This document shows positions 26,733 through 51,625 of a DNA stretch of 64,000 nucleotides, piece by piece (within the stretch, counting starts at the first letter, position 1; each line of letters begins with the position of its first letter). The translations under genes and the position numbers were made by a program. The notes under the pieces were generated by a model. It was given only the letters and a program-made list of their open reading frames with translations. It was not told the origin of the DNA and searched no databases. The stretch is from NCBI RefSeq assembly GCF_039555335.1, contig NC_092646.1, forward strand, positions 34,687,380-34,751,379. Reading direction: 5' to 3'. Origin of the DNA: Amphiura filiformis (Eukaryota > Echinodermata > Ophiuroidea > Amphilepidida > Amphiuridae).

Positions 26733-27055
26733 CCCAGCAAACACAAAAATGTTTGTAAAACTTTTTAAACTTGTTATACTTTAGGTTTTGGTTTAGATAA
26801 AAACGTTTTAATAACAAAAATGTCGGGTTATATAAGGTCATGGTATGGAAACGTTTTAAAAAGTTTGGCATGAAAACACACTACAACAATATTTTGAAAA
26901 TGTTTTGACAATGTTATTATTTGTCAAATATTTTTTGCAAAACATTTTTTTACCAAAATTCGTCAACACTTAAATTACATTATGTCAGAATATTTGTAGT
27001 AGGTTATCAGCAAATGTTATTGAATGTTATCATGGTTATGAAAACATTTTATACC
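26733..27055. mobile_element. CCCAGCAAACAC MITE, second copy
   Basis: CCCAGCAAACACAAAAATG start, TGTCGGGTTATATAAGG and AAACGTTTTAAAAAG inside. Right end decayed. Confidence 0.7.
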
Positions 27056-28953
27056 CCTTAGTCCGGCTGCAAACACCATATTTTGGGGGTTAGATGGTTT
27101 TGCCAGTTAAAGTTTGTTTTTTTTCTGTTTATTGATCTTTGAGTGGTGTAGAAAAAGATTCCGTGGGATGTAAAATCGTCACCCTTGGGCAATCCGAGAT
27201 ATTCAAGATGGCCGCCACGTATCTCTGAAACAACATTCAAATGGTGTTTTAGTGACAAAAGGTATCATACCGAATGATTGTGTGATTACACTGCTCCATA
27301 GACAATGTGTTGTAATTTCGTGCTGGTATACCAGAATGAAATTCAAATTTCACGATATCTTTTGTGAAAAGTGTGGGGATGATGCTGTGGATCACGAAAT
27401 ACCCTTTTAAATTGGCCGATTGAAATAGGTCAATCTTTCAACGACTGATGATAGGAATCAATCTAAATAGATTGAAAAATAGATTAAAATGTTGTGGTTT
27501 TTTTTCACTACTCTCTTTGAAGACTGATTTCACTATCTAATCAACTGTTACTCCTAATGTATACTGCCAAATGACATGTGTTGCATATGTTTGGAATGAG
27601 ATTTCAAACTGTTTTAGAGTGAACATTTTCAATCTTTTTTTCAACTGGAAAGACTCTTAATTTGGGACGGCAAACGATTGAAAAGCAATGAAAATCAATC
27701 CTTTCTACTGAAAATTCAATCGAAAAAGATTTGCCCCTAACTTTAATCGCTAAAAGATAGTTAGTAAAAGATTGAGAATCATTCCTTTCGATTGAATTTT
27801 TGTTGTTGAAAAACTCAAATCGCCCGACTGAATATACAGTCGAAAACGATTTGTCCCTAATTCGGGACGGCAAGATTGATAATTCAATCTTTTTGATTGA
27901 ATATTCAATCGGGTAAGAGAGAACGTACATACATTTGTAAATCGAATTTGGGAATCGAATATTCATGTACAAGACTTAGCAGGGCCTATTTCAAACATAG
28001 ATTCAAATTTCTGAAATAGGCCTGCTCTACAATGAAAAACAACTTGATCAGAGAGAGAAAGAAAGAAAAAAAGAAAGAATAGTAGCTTCAATTTGGAGTG
28101 AAATTGAAGTGGGATATCGACTGGCAGAAAGTGGAGAAATAATGTAGATATATCAAGATATCGATAATATAACAGTTTTTGGTGTGTTTTTGTCATGCAA
28201 GATTCCCCAAAATGTCCCAAAAAACGGGCTTAAAATTTAATCGGTACAGCATTTGGTTCTGATAAATGGGGACATTATTTATTTGATCATGCTGATCGGT
28301 TTGTCATATTTGTAGCATAATACAAAAAAGGAAAAAACAATCACTCGGCGTGGTTTTTGGGGGCACTCATTTAAAAAAAAAAGACCATTAGACCATGGTA
28401 TACGCGTTTTGAACCGTTTTGATATACTTAGGCTCAATATTTTTTTATGGATCACATATTTTTCCATGTTTAAAATTACGTAATTCATTCATTGCACTAC
28501 AATTTTTTATTCCAAAACGTCTTTGATTTCTTTGATTTCTTTTTTATTATGATAAATTGAATCCTTCCGCGCCCTTCTACACTACGCAAAAACATTAGTA
28601 GGCCTACCCCGCTTAAGGTTGGTGTAAGGAAAGTATACATTATTCAGAATGGCAAAGACTTGACAAATCCATCTGTGAGGTCAAGTTTGGGCAAAAATGC
28701 CGCTCAAAAAAAATTGTTGTAATTTGGGGCAATTGTCAGGCTTTTTATGATTTTGTGTGCAAAATTAAGGTTAAAATTTTGGTCAAAATTCATACTTTGC
28801 CCGAAAAAAAAAACATGTTTTGAGGGGATTTTCTATGATACTGGGTATTTTTGCCCAAACAGATTAATCAAGTCTTCGCCTTATTATGTATTTATATGAT
28901 TCCAAGCGATAGTGCTCAACTATTTGGGAGCATATGATTATAATAATTATAAA

Positions 28954-29153
28954 NNNNNNNNNNNNNNNNNNNNNNNNNNNNNNNNNNNNNNNNNNNNNNN
29001 NNNNNNNNNNNNNNNNNNNNNNNNNNNNNNNNNNNNNNNNNNNNNNNNNNNNNNNNNNNNNNNNNNNNNNNNNNNNNNNNNNNNNNNNNNNNNNNNNNNN
29101 NNNNNNNNNNNNNNNNNNNNNNNNNNNNNNNNNNNNNNNNNNNNNNNNNNNNN
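28954..29153. other. Assembly gap of 200 N
   Basis: Two hundred ambiguous bases. Frames that cross it are artefacts. It is followed by an ACAA/GCAA simple repeat (29154-29230). Confidence 0.99.
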
Positions 29154-29339
29154 ACAAACAAATAAGCACCCAAACAAACAAGTAAAGCAAGCAAGCAAAC
29201 AAAGAAACAAACAAACAAACAAACAAACAAAAGACAATGTTAGCAAAGCTATTCCATTGAAGTTGAAAACCAAATGGTAAACTGTTCTATTGCTCGAATT
29301 CATAAAATAATATTTTTTTAATGTTTAAATAATTGTTTT

Positions 29340-29900
29340 TCAGTACCCTTATGAGCTATCTTCAATAGTTAGCAAGTTGTGTATGCGCTATCTTCAGTAG
29401 ATAGCAGGCTGTACTTACTAAGCTATTTTCAGTACCCCTATGAGCTATCTTCAGTAGATAACAAGTTGTACAAGTGAGTTCTATTCAGTATCCCTATGAG
29501 CTATCTTCAGTAGATAGCAAGTTGTACTTATGAGCTATTTTCAGTACCCTTATGAGCTATCTTCAGTAGATGCTTTTCCTTTAGTAGCAAGCTGTAGATA
29601 GCGAATTGTAAATATAAGTAGATCTATCAGTAGATGAAGTTATTTATCTTAAGTACATAACATGTTATACATAGATAGCAAGTTGTACAGTATACATAAA
29701 CCGGTGTGCATCAAATGTATGAGTTATATTCAGTAGATTGTAAGTTGTACACACACGTTATCTTAGGTACATAGCAAGTTGCATAATGAGTTATCTTCAG
29801 GAAACAGAAAGTTTTACATAACAAAGATTAAACTAAGCTATGAGTTATCTTCAGTAGATATCATGTTGTATATTTTTTATGATCTATCTCAGTAGATAGG
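29340..29900 (+). repeat. Diverged minisatellite (TATGAGCTATCTTCAGTAGAT)
   Basis: GAGCTATCTTCAGTAGATA and AGCAAGTTGTAC alternate many times with spacing of roughly 50-90 bp, decaying to the right. No coding signal. Confidence 0.75.
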
Positions 29901-30953
29901 AAGCTGTACATCGTCAGCCATTTCATATAATGACATATTTGGCATTTTCATAAAATTTGGCAGAGTAAATAAGTAGACAACACTATTTAAAATCACCTAA
30001 TCCTGGCTGTGGATGTCACTGAATTAGTGCAATTATTTTTCTGAAAAGATATTTCAAACAATAATTGTCATATTGCCAATTTGTTTCTTATTGTAAGTAC
30101 ACAATTTCCAAAAGTAACTTGCATTTAATATTTCAAACCACTCGTCACCGTCCTATATGAAATTCAGATCAAAATATTATGTATTTATATTACGCTCGTA
30201 AATTGAACCGACAAAACGAGTGTGGAACTTCTTTTAAAATTATTTAAAGCTAGTTTTAAACGAATTTGGTTAAATTTGATTCAAACCAGATATTTTGGTG
30301 TATATTTGTAATGTTTACACATGTCCCATCTTACAGTGACTTACACTTAATTGGAATCATATCAATTCAGACAAAATCCTGCAACAGTAGAGCTTCACTG
30401 TTAAGCGCTCATGATATAGTAGAAGATTTTCTATCGTTTTACATCATTATTTCGGCATAAAATGACGAGAAAACCTTCTTGACAATAATTATTATAAAGG
30501 CATGCTCTGTTAGTGCTTACTTGTTAAAACTTCAACAACTAAACTTTTGAAGGTAAAACGCAACAAATTACTCCATTAACAACCTTAAATTTTGAAACGA
30601 AGATAAATCGATATCGGTTGATCATTTTTTAAACATTTTGAAATTGATACGATTTAGCTATTATATATAAGATATAACAATTGTTTGCCAATATATAATG
30701 GCTTTATGAACTGCGTAAAATTTAATGTTAGGAAACAGAATTAGAAAGTACGAACTTACCTTCTCGTTCGTGTACATCTGTGAATGTATCCCCCATCGTA
30801 CGCAAATCCCGGTCAAATACTAAATAACCACACTATGTATGGCTTCCTGGTGGACTGATTGGCCGCACCAATTGACTACTTCAGCCACAGTGATGGACTT
30901 ACATAATCATATCCCACAATGCAGCGGAACTAATAAATACTGGCAAAGACAAT

Positions 30954-31415
30954 TTAAGGTGGTATATGATGATATTTCTGGACATTTGGAAATCCTCTGA
31001 GCATGTTTAAACAGATTAATTGAGTAGGGTATAAAGTACATTGATCAATATGTCTTTTGCATATTTAATGAGCTAATTTGTAAATGCTAATTAATTATAC
31101 AAAATATGTAAATTTATGGGCGGCTAGATAATATAATACATTATTAGAAACACTTTGACCAAGTCTCTGGTCTCATGTCAAAGGTATGCAAAATAAAATG
31201 ACCCGGAACATTATGAGCTTTTCCAGTCATTTTAGCTCATTAACTTTTTGGATTATTGATAAAAACAATAAGATCCAAAACAAATATAAATTGATGTGTT
31301 TTCCGATTTGCTTCAAACAAAATTCATATTGATAAGCGTGCTTTGCTCTATTCAATTAATCTGTTTAAAACATGCAATTCAGAGCATTTCCAAAATGCCT
31401 CAAATACCACCTTAA
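30954..31415. mobile_element. TTAA-flanked MITE, ends TTAAGGTGGTAT
   Basis: TTAAGGTGGTAT at the left and ATACCACCTTAA at the right. AATTGAGTAGGGTATAAAG near the left is matched inverted by words near the right end. Confidence 0.8.
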
Positions 31416-31764
31416 GGTCAATGTTAATTATTTGACAGATGAAGCGACAATCGATGAAGGAACAAAGCGACGATCTTCATATTTTTTTTATTCGTATTGT
31501 ATGTACATGCATGTATATATCGTAATGTACTTTTAGATTTAAAAAAAAATGTTGATGTTTATATTCGTGCGTTTGTTTTCTTAATTTGTCCGCATGGTAA
31601 CCATTAGATGGATAATCGTAGTAAGTTTATCAATGCGAAATGGAATCAATCAATCAATCAAAAACATTAATAAAGCGCCATTATTATTAACATTAATAAT
31701 ACTATATTATTAAACATTAATAATGTCACGTGGAGTTTCATGGCATATTTTGACGAAAGAGCAC

Positions 31765-31895
31765 ATACGCAGCAAACAAAAAACGTTTTCGAAAAAGGTT
31801 AGAACAGTTACCAGAAAACATTTGAAAGTCGGGTTATATAGAGGGTATATGAAGGGTATAAAGGGCATAACACGTTTTCATAACAAAAGTCTTTT
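31765..31895 (+). mobile_element. CCCAGCAAACAC MITE, partial copy
   Basis: GCAAACAAAAAACGTTTTCG and GTCGGGTTATATAGAGGG identify the left end only. Confidence 0.65.
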
Positions 31896-31970
31896 TTTTC
31901 CCATTTTTGTTATAATATGAGTAGTATAGGTTTGCTAACAAATACTGTAAGTGATAAAACCAGAAGTGAC

Positions 31971-32635
31971 TTAAGGGCTGGGGTATGAACGTTTGGACAG
32001 TATTTATTTTGGGACATTAGAGCACATCAGACATATCGAATTGCATTCTGAATACGAAGAATGTCATTCTGATATCAAATAATTTTGATTTTTGAAATTC
32101 GCAATTTAATACACATTTTATGGCAAATCATTAAAATTGATATTTTGATATTTAACAGTACTTGAAGTAAACTTTATAAATCTGATGATTTATACTTAAA
32201 GTGTATGTAGGTGGGATGAAAAGTCGACGATCAATTGAAAATTTTGACCTTTCGTATTGAAGATATGGAATTTTTTCCCAAAACACCAAAAAAATTAGGT
32301 CTTTTTGGGAAAAAATCCATATCTTCAATATGAAAGGTCAAAATTTTCAATTGACCGTCGGCTTTTCCTCCCTGCTACATACACTTTAAGAATATATCTT
32401 TAGATTTATATAATTTACTTCGAGGACTGTTATATATCAAAAATTTGAAAAATATCAAATTTTTATAATTTGCCATAAAATTTGTATTATATTGTGATTT
32501 TCAAAAATGAAAATTATTTGATATCAGAAAGACATGCTTCGTATTCAGAATGCAATTCGATAGGTCTGAGGTGCTCTCATGTCCCACAAAAAAATACTGT
32601 CGAAACGCAATAAACGCTCATTTTAGATCCCTTAA
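31971..32635. mobile_element. TTAA-flanked foldback element, copy 2
   Basis: 665 bp, same ends and orientation as 23564-24230 and nearly identical to it, indicating recent spread. Confidence 0.9.
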
Positions 32636-32639
32636 TTAG

Positions 32640-35050
32640 GATAACATTTATTTTATAGTGGAATTTTTCCGGGAACAACCCCGGGGAGGGTAGACTACCC
32701 TGTAGTCCACTTGCCCATTGTGCATACTCTGGATATTGTATTTAAGCTTAAAACTCTGATTTAATTAATGTGTGCACAATTGATAGATTTTCACATCTGA
32801 TCAGTCACCCTACTCCCTCTGTTTGTTAGCTTCCCAAGTGGACTACTGACATTGCCTTGCGGTTAAGATTTTTAACACGGGACTCTATGGAGAGTTAGGC
32901 CAATTTCTGGCCTAACTAAAATTGGCCATGATGTAATGCATCTTTAAATGGATCTGCCTTGTGATTGGTCGCCCATACCTCGCTATGGTTTAAATCGTCT
33001 GGGCCCGCGCCATTACCATTAACTACACCGTAAACAACTGTCTGTGGTATTTGCGGCGCTTTTGTGTTGACGCGAAACTTAATCTCTCATCAAACATCTA
33101 GCGCGTCCCGGCGCGTCCATGCTTAGTACTTGTGGTTAATGGACTGATAAACAAGTATGCTTGACAGTGTGTTTTAGAGAGCAAAGTCCAGGGGGTAAAG
33201 TTCTGCTTACAATTCAAAGTTCATAGTCGAATTATCGGGGTTCGCTATCAATAAACTGGTAGATTCCAAAATCAGAATTGTTCAGTATTAAAGTGAGCCG
33301 TTATAATTATGCAAGATAATGTTGCATTCAGTTACTTTTATTTTCACTAATCGTCTGATATTTTTAACTCTTTATGACCATTTTACTATTGAATACTTTA
33401 ATTTTAATAAACATCAGTATAATTTTGAGTTCAACGAAATGGGTTCATCATGACTAATAATAACATATTTTTAATAAAATTCGACTATGGCATAGTCTAC
33501 GGGGAGGGGGACACTCAATTTAAATTTGGTAGGTGTATTGGAGAATTTCAATGATTTACTCTCCACTCGGTATTTTTTTAACTTCTATTAGCTATTCCAT
33601 TGATCTGCATGTATGTTATTTTAGGAAATGTTATGAAAGGGCGATTTGGAGATGCTAATCTGCGTATGTACATGTATATAAGAAAGTCCTTTCCCAGACC
33701 AGCTTTTCAATCTCTTCTTGTCTAAATTATTGCTCTGCGTGGCAGCCGTTTTGAGATATTTTCTCAAAATATCAAGAGAACCAATACTGGGATTGTCTGT
33801 ACTCATTTTAATTCATTTTTCAAGCTGATTCTAAATATGGTCATGAAAATTTACAATTCTGAAATTTTTGAATTTTTAAAACAAAATTTGAAACTTGTCG
33901 TCTGCAGTCGGCACCGGGGTCGGCATCCGCGTGGAGAGAGTTAATATAACCCCTGGTATCGGGTTGCTTGCGGGTAAACATATCCTATAAACAGTAATTA
34001 TTTCCGCAATGCATTTCGGGATCACATTAAATTAATCCATTCACATTTAATATTCATATAGATATATATCTATATGATCAAATCCAATACTAAAGTGTAC
34101 ATAATCTAATTTGTATCTGGTTGTATCCAATTCCCATAGCTCGGACATAAAAAAGACTCAATATGAATTAAAAAAAGAAGAACTTGTTTACCCTTTTGAA
34201 AAGGCTTATTGAGACATCACGGGAGTAAATGAACCTGATGTCGGAATTAACACTAGGATCCACAACATACTCATCTATCAAAGCACAGTTCTTTAACCCC
34301 GATACATTTGCACATTCATTGAATGATTTTTGAAAAATCGGGTACAAAAACTCATACTCTGAAAGCTGAGGTCAAATTTTGCACTATGATTGTTTAATTG
34401 AGGTTATTGAACTATGTCATTGGGATGAGGCTATTATGGTCCATAGTGTAAGGGGTTAGTACGAAACCCCTCAAAATGTTATTGAGCGTTTGATCAAAAT
34501 TTGTTATCACTGCAATATCTTAATCATAAGGAATAAAAAAATTCATCTCAATCACATTAGGCCCCTATTAGGTTTGCAGTTCCATAATATGACAGGACAA
34601 GCGGGACATAATTCCGACACTGTTATACTCAATAGGGAGAAAAGAACTGGCAAAATGACTACTTAATCCTGCCATAACTCATTTTGAAATACTAAAGCTT
34701 CCTCCATAGCCAAACGTATAGGTGTTACTCTAGTGTCAAAGGTTCTTTACAATTTAAAACCTCAAGCAAGAGGTAACACGTTTACGAAACTCAGGGAGCT
34801 GATCCTGGTTGCGATGGTTAGGTTACGTTGGTACGGTTAGGGTCTGCGCTTTTTAGTTGCATGTTGTTGAGTTGTTGTTAAATGGTTTATGGTATGATTG
34901 AGGCCACAGTTGTAAGTAATAATCCGCAAGGTGCACAGAAACCTTGTGGGCTTGGCATAGCATAGGGCACTATAATAGCTTTAAAATGCGTCAACTGGTA
35001 TAGTTTTGGAACCGAGTCGCGTCACGAAATTAACGAAAGGTGTATCATGA
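32640..35050. other. No gene or element recognised
   Basis: Mixed-composition sequence without an open frame above background, a splice-consistent exon or clear terminal repeats. CGTCTGGGCCCGCGCC at about 33000 is a local GC-rich spot. Confidence 0.6.
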
Positions 35051-35052
35051 AA

Positions 35053-35315
35053 ACTCGGCAAACACAAATATGTGTTTAAAACGTTATGAACACGTTAAGC
35101 GTGGTATGGTTTTGGTCAAAATGTTTTATAAACATTTAAATGTCGGGTTATTATTATAAATATTTTGTCAACACTTATAGAAAACATCACGTTATGATGT
35201 TTTGCATCACGTTTTCAAAAAATGTGTTTAAATGTTCTGAAAACGTTTTATATAACCCAACATTTAAATGTTTTCTGACAACCTTGTCCAAGCTTTTGTG
35301 AATGTGTTTGCTGTG
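35053..35315. mobile_element. CCCAGCAAACAC MITE, partial copy
   Basis: GGCAAACACAAATATGTG at the left and GTGAATGTGTTTGCTG at the right, with AAACGTTTTATATAACCC inside. Confidence 0.7.
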
Positions 35316-35764
35316 AGGTTAGTCTCTAGCTCTTTCTACGGCAGCACTCGACGACTTCCTTCTTATTTGGTCGCTTTGAGGTATAATTAGGTAGGTATTG
35401 AAACCCATAGCTCGTCCTTATCCCTCAACTTAAGATCAAATCTTATCGAAGATGCAGGATTAATCCCATGAAATGTTTGAAATTTAGACGGGTGGAAATG
35501 AAATGAAATTAAAGGTCGTATTTTAATTGCATGTTGAATATCCGAATTTCCAACCAGTTTTGCAGGCATCGAGCTATATAATCAAAGCCATAATGTGTTA
35601 TTACTTCCTCAGCGACGCCCTAAATTTTTCTCGAATTTCAACGTTTAGCATGATTTTAATACCCAATGTAAATACTAAGAGCTTTTATAATTAAACCGGG
35701 GATCCCCGGTTTTATTCGTCAATTCCCAACAGTGACTTTCTTTCATTTTATGTCATTATTTCGG

Positions 35765-36423
35765 CTTAAGGGATCTAAAATGAGCGTTTATTGCGTTTCG
35801 ATAGTATTTTTTGTGGCACATGAGAGCACCTCAGACCTATCGAATTGTATTCTGAATACGAAGCATGTCTTTCTGATATCAAATAATTTTCATTTTTGAA
35901 AATCACAATATAATACAAATTTTATGACAAATTATAAAAATTTGATATTTTCCGAATTTTGATATATAACAGTCCTCGAAGTAAATTATATAAATCTAAT
36001 GATATATTCTTAAAGTGTATGTAGCAGGGAGGAAAAGCCGACAGTCAATTGAAAATTTTGACCTTTCATATTGAAGATATGGATTTTTTTCCAAAAAGAC
36101 CTAATTTTTTTGGGGGTTTTGGGAAAAAAATCCATATCTTCAATACGAAAGGTCAAAATTTTCAATTGAATTTTCAACCCACCTACATACACTTTAAGTA
36201 TAAATCATCAGATTTATAAAGTTTACTTCAAGTACTGTTAAATATCAAAAATATCAATTTTAATGATTTGCCATAAAATGTGTATTAAATTGCGAATTTC
36301 AAAATTCAAAATTATTTGATATCAGAATGACATTCTTCGTATTCAGAATGCAATTCGATATGTCTGATGTGCTCTAATGTCCCAAAATAAATACTGTCCA
36401 AACGTTCATACCCCAGCCCTTAA
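35765..36423. mobile_element. TTAA-flanked foldback element, copy 3 (inverse)
   Basis: Starts TTAAGGGATCTAAAATGAGC and ends ACCCCAGCCCTTAA, the opposite orientation to copies 1 and 2. It shares its right TTAA with the next element. Confidence 0.9.
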
Positions 36424-37533
36424 GGCCAGAGTAATGGAAGACACATTCGTCCACGACCGAATTTGAGATTTTTTGATATTTATCAACACTAAGATGTATT
36501 CTTTCACTTGAAACTGATAAAATACAACTTGCTAATATTTATTCGTCTTTTTGCTTGATTTCTTTCACTCTTTTCAACTCTAAAAAGTCACATGGCTCAA
36601 GACAGCTTAGTAAATTGGCGGGAAATAATGAGTAAGAAATGCGCGAATGCGAAATATTGTGATTACGCGCGCGATTCGCGTCGTGTGACGCGGCGCAACT
36701 CTGCGCGTATGTCCAACGCAGTCAAGGCGCATTCGGTATGTTGTTAACGCCAGCAAATGTGGTGTAAACAAAACAAAAATTTGCAGTCAAAATGCCACTT
36801 AGATTTTTTTAATTATTTTGAATTTTGGCGCACTGAAAGCAGAGATTATAGATTCATTGGTGCAAAAAGATGCATATTTAGACCATGCACCAGATACAGC
36901 TTTTACAAGTGTGAAAGTCTTACCGTTTTAAAATTTAAGGACGTTTTGTGCATAATTTTGACATCTTTTTACTAATACGTCGATTTCTCAGAGTTCACTT
37001 GTGACAATATTGCGCGATTTTTGTGACAAGATAACTCGAAAAATATGCAAGCAAAGGGTAAACTTTTTGCACTATCCTTTAGAGTACATCAAAGTCTAGG
37101 GAAGGTTTTTTCATTTTTTCAAAATATTTGTTTTAAACAAAAATATACACCATTATGTGCAATTTTTAGCTTAATAATGTGACAAAATGGCTTTTTTCAC
37201 GTTTTTTTTTCAATATTTCGAAAAAAGAGACGAATTTAAAAAAAATAAAAAAAACCTTCCCTAAGTTCATGTCTCTTCTTCATGAAAAGCTAACTGAATT
37301 TTTTTTACTCCGAACGGATTTTTTTCTAAGTTGTCACAAAAAATTGGGGTAAAAAAGTGAATTTTTGTGATTTTTTCAAAAACTTGAGATTTTTGAACAA
37401 ATCTGACGTCACCATGGGATTCCTTGACTCATTTCCTTTCCAAAAATGTATAGTTTTATATACTTTGGACATACAATTCAGAAATAATGAAGCTCGAAAA
37501 GGTCCATGTTCTCTCCCATTACTCTGCCCTTAA
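36420..37533. mobile_element. 1.1-kb TTAA element, ends TTAAGGCCAGAGTAATGG
   Basis: TTAAGGCCAGAGTAATGGAAGA is mirrored (imperfectly) by TCTCCCATTACTCTGCCCTTAA. The interior is AT-rich with a CpG-rich patch (36600-36730); no transposase. Confidence 0.8.
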
Positions 37534-37659
37534 CATGATCAGAAAATTTCCTTGACAGTTGTTACTAATATTTTGTAATACTATTTGGTAAAGAACAACA
37601 AAATTAAATGTTGGCCGAAATCCTACATTATGGGCTTTAAATATACCATAGATTATCGT

Positions 37660-37992
37660 GAAAAATATGATGGAAAAACAAACAGATTGCACACATAACA
37701 ATATTTGCGATATTATACGCAAAAGAATGAGAAAGACGACAATAATTAATCCATTTATTATTATTCCCTTTATTATTAAACTGTGTGTTGGTGTGATGGC
37801 TATTCTAGTTGAAACCTAGACACCCCCTATGAAAGATATAACCTTAATCTCCCATACAGGGAGTATGGATTTCAAATGGAGTCACTCATTCAGGTAATCC
37901 AATTTGAAATTCACACTCCCTATGTGCGGGTAGACTATATGGTCATGTCTTCCATAGGGGGTGTAGGGATTTCAACTGGAACAGCCCAAATT
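37660..37992. mobile_element. GGCTATTCCAGTTGAAA MITE with flanking dispersed repeat
   Basis: GGCTATTCTAGTTGAAACC at the left and TTTCAACTGGAACAGCCC at the right of 37795-37990. The preceding 37660-37770 matches 58410-58520. Other copies: 43677-43840, 48830-49020, 58540-59000. Confidence 0.8.
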
Positions 37993-38404
37993 ACCAAAGT
38001 AATTAACTAGCTACTAAATAATAAATCTTAAAGTAGGATTAGTCATTAAAATAAAAATACATTTTGTCCTGAAAATCCCATTACCTCTTCTTTTATAGCA
38101 CTTGAATAATTACCTCTTTTTCATATAGCACTTGAATAATTGTGAAATTGAATCACAAAATTATTGTTGTATTTCTCAAAATTATAATGTGATAACATTA
38201 CCATTTGAAATCTTACCAAGGGATATATCGTATCAAAAATACAATTATTCTATATCAAAAATATATCTTGGAATATTGAAAAGTACTTAAAGGTAGCACC
38301 ATATCATGCCAAGTGTAAACTATAAAAATAAAAATATGCAATTTGTTTAAATAATTACCCGCAAGTTATAGGTTCTATTCCTTTTAGTATATCTGTTGTG
38401 TCCT

Positions 38405-38612
38405 GTTGCGTAGCCAGGATTTAGTACGGGTGGGGGGGGGGGGGGGGGGGCATTTTTGTCCCGTTTTTAGTCACTTTACTCTCACCCGTCCCCATTTTAT
38501 CCCTGAAAAATTTCTGTGAAAATGAATGAATGAATGAATGAATGAATGTGTGGGTGTGGGGGTGTGGGGGTGCGGGGGAAGAATCCCCCGGCTTCCCCTG
38601 GCTACGCCCCTG
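38405..38612. mobile_element. GCGTAGCCAGGA element with G tract
   Basis: GCGTAGCCAGGATTTAG and TCCCCTGGCTACGCCCCTGG mark two ends around a poly-G run (38431-38450) and GAATGAAT repeats. Ends resemble hAT MITEs. Confidence 0.55.
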
Positions 38613-39016
38613 GTTGTGTTATTTACTTAATATTGTACCTCAGCAGCTGAATAATTCGAAAAACCCTTTATTCCAAGCCATGGTGTAGCCAAGGGGGTGG
38701 TCATGGGGGACATCTGCCCCCTGTGAAAATCTTGTCATATTCCTCTTAGCCCCACGTGGGATGTTAACAGCCCTGATATTTAAAATTTGTAAGTTTTTGT
38801 GTGTGTATTTTAGCCCATTCTTGCCCATTTTCGTTAAATTGTTCGGTCTTGAAAGTTGCTTTGCTCCTTTGCAGCACTCTGCAAAAGTCCTGGCTACGCC
38901 ACTGCTTCCAAGTAAAAAGGCTGTACCTGATATTTGTTGTTATTATAAAACCGTTCTTCGGAAGTCGAAAGACCGTACATGCTATGCTATTTATTTATAG
39001 CTATACTGCTTATTTA

Positions 39017-39501
39017 CTTAGCAGTATGCTTCGACTTCTATATTTATAAATACGTATTTATAAATACGCACTCGACTACCTCCGCGCTGCCATAACAGCT
39101 TGTAGAGAGTAAGTCTCGAAGTGACCTTCTACATAGTGGGTGGTCGTCATCTACATTTGAATACAAAGGCCAACATGAGATTACAGTGCAGCAAAATGGT
39201 CTATTTTGTTCAACTTTGTGTGATTATTATATTGTAAACGTTTTTGTCGATAAATATTTTTCCCGTCGGCAAATACTTTCAAAATATTGTTTTTGATAAC
39301 AAATTCGAAATCCTCATGTGCAATACTTTTGCTATTCAGTTAATACTTAAATTTGATGATATTTATCTAGAGAGTTCCTATCCTTTTCAATGGCATGAGG
39401 ATTTGCTCATGCTTACTGGTGTTCGTATGTCGTGCCCATGGGTCACGTGCGTATTTATAAATACGTATTTATCATAGTCGAAGCATAGGCTTACTGCTTA
39501 G
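39017..39501. mobile_element. MITE in the 3' flank of copy 1
   Basis: TTAGCAGTATGCTTCGACTT with ATTTATAAATACGTATTTAT at the left is mirrored at 39440-39501. It begins 18 bp after the copy 1 stop codon. Copy 2 has the same flank (GGAAGGCAGAGCGAATTGAC) without it. Confidence 0.8.
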
Positions 39502-39519
39502 GAAGGCAGAGCGAATTGA

Positions 39520-50837
<11,318 letters not shown>

Positions 50838-51625
50838 TATATTGCTGATTGGCTAAAGTTTCCAATCTTCGCTGGTATGCTGCAACGTAACCTTGTATAA
50901 CCACTAGTAATCCAATGGGTTGTATTGACCTTGATTGACGACAAGATACATGTACGAAAGCTCAGAATGCACAGGCCCAGAACGAGACCGGGGCAAAATA
51001 CCATTCAGTAGTGGTTTTATTGACTGAGAGCACCTCTGGCGCCCAATTTTGTCTAACTTTGACTTTTTGCTGTGGATACCTACTTCACGCATTAGTGCAA
51101 GTCAGACAATGGTATTAACTACGCATTATGCCTTCAAGTTTGTTTATGCATGCAGGTACTAGGTATGAAGAATAATATGCTATGACATGAACTAATATTG
51201 CACTCGCAATTTTAAATTGAACTTGACAATAATATGTTTAGATCATGTACATGTAGATAACGCGTACGTTGCCCGGGTACGTTGCAATAAAATACGTATT
51301 AGCCATTTGGACTACAATAGCTTACAATGAAGCTTTACAAAACGTATCCAGCCAGCATGATTTCCAAAAGTAGGAACTATTAAAATGGTTTTTTTTATCA
51401 AGATCTTTAAGCATTATACATTTTGCACCTACCACCAATTCGCCGCTAGCTCTTTAAAGACACATTCAGTGATCCCAGCGCAAGTGTAAAAAATTAAAAT
51501 TGTTTATCCACATTGTCATATGATATTTGCAAAGCCCCATGCAAATACTAAATACATGTAGCTATTTATATGCTGACAGTATATAAATTACAGATGTCAT
51601 GTAAATGCCTTTTTGTTTTAAATAG

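Noticed and set aside
28864..29303. Five frames of 83-122 codons
   Set aside because: They run through the 200-N assembly gap and the ACAA simple repeat.
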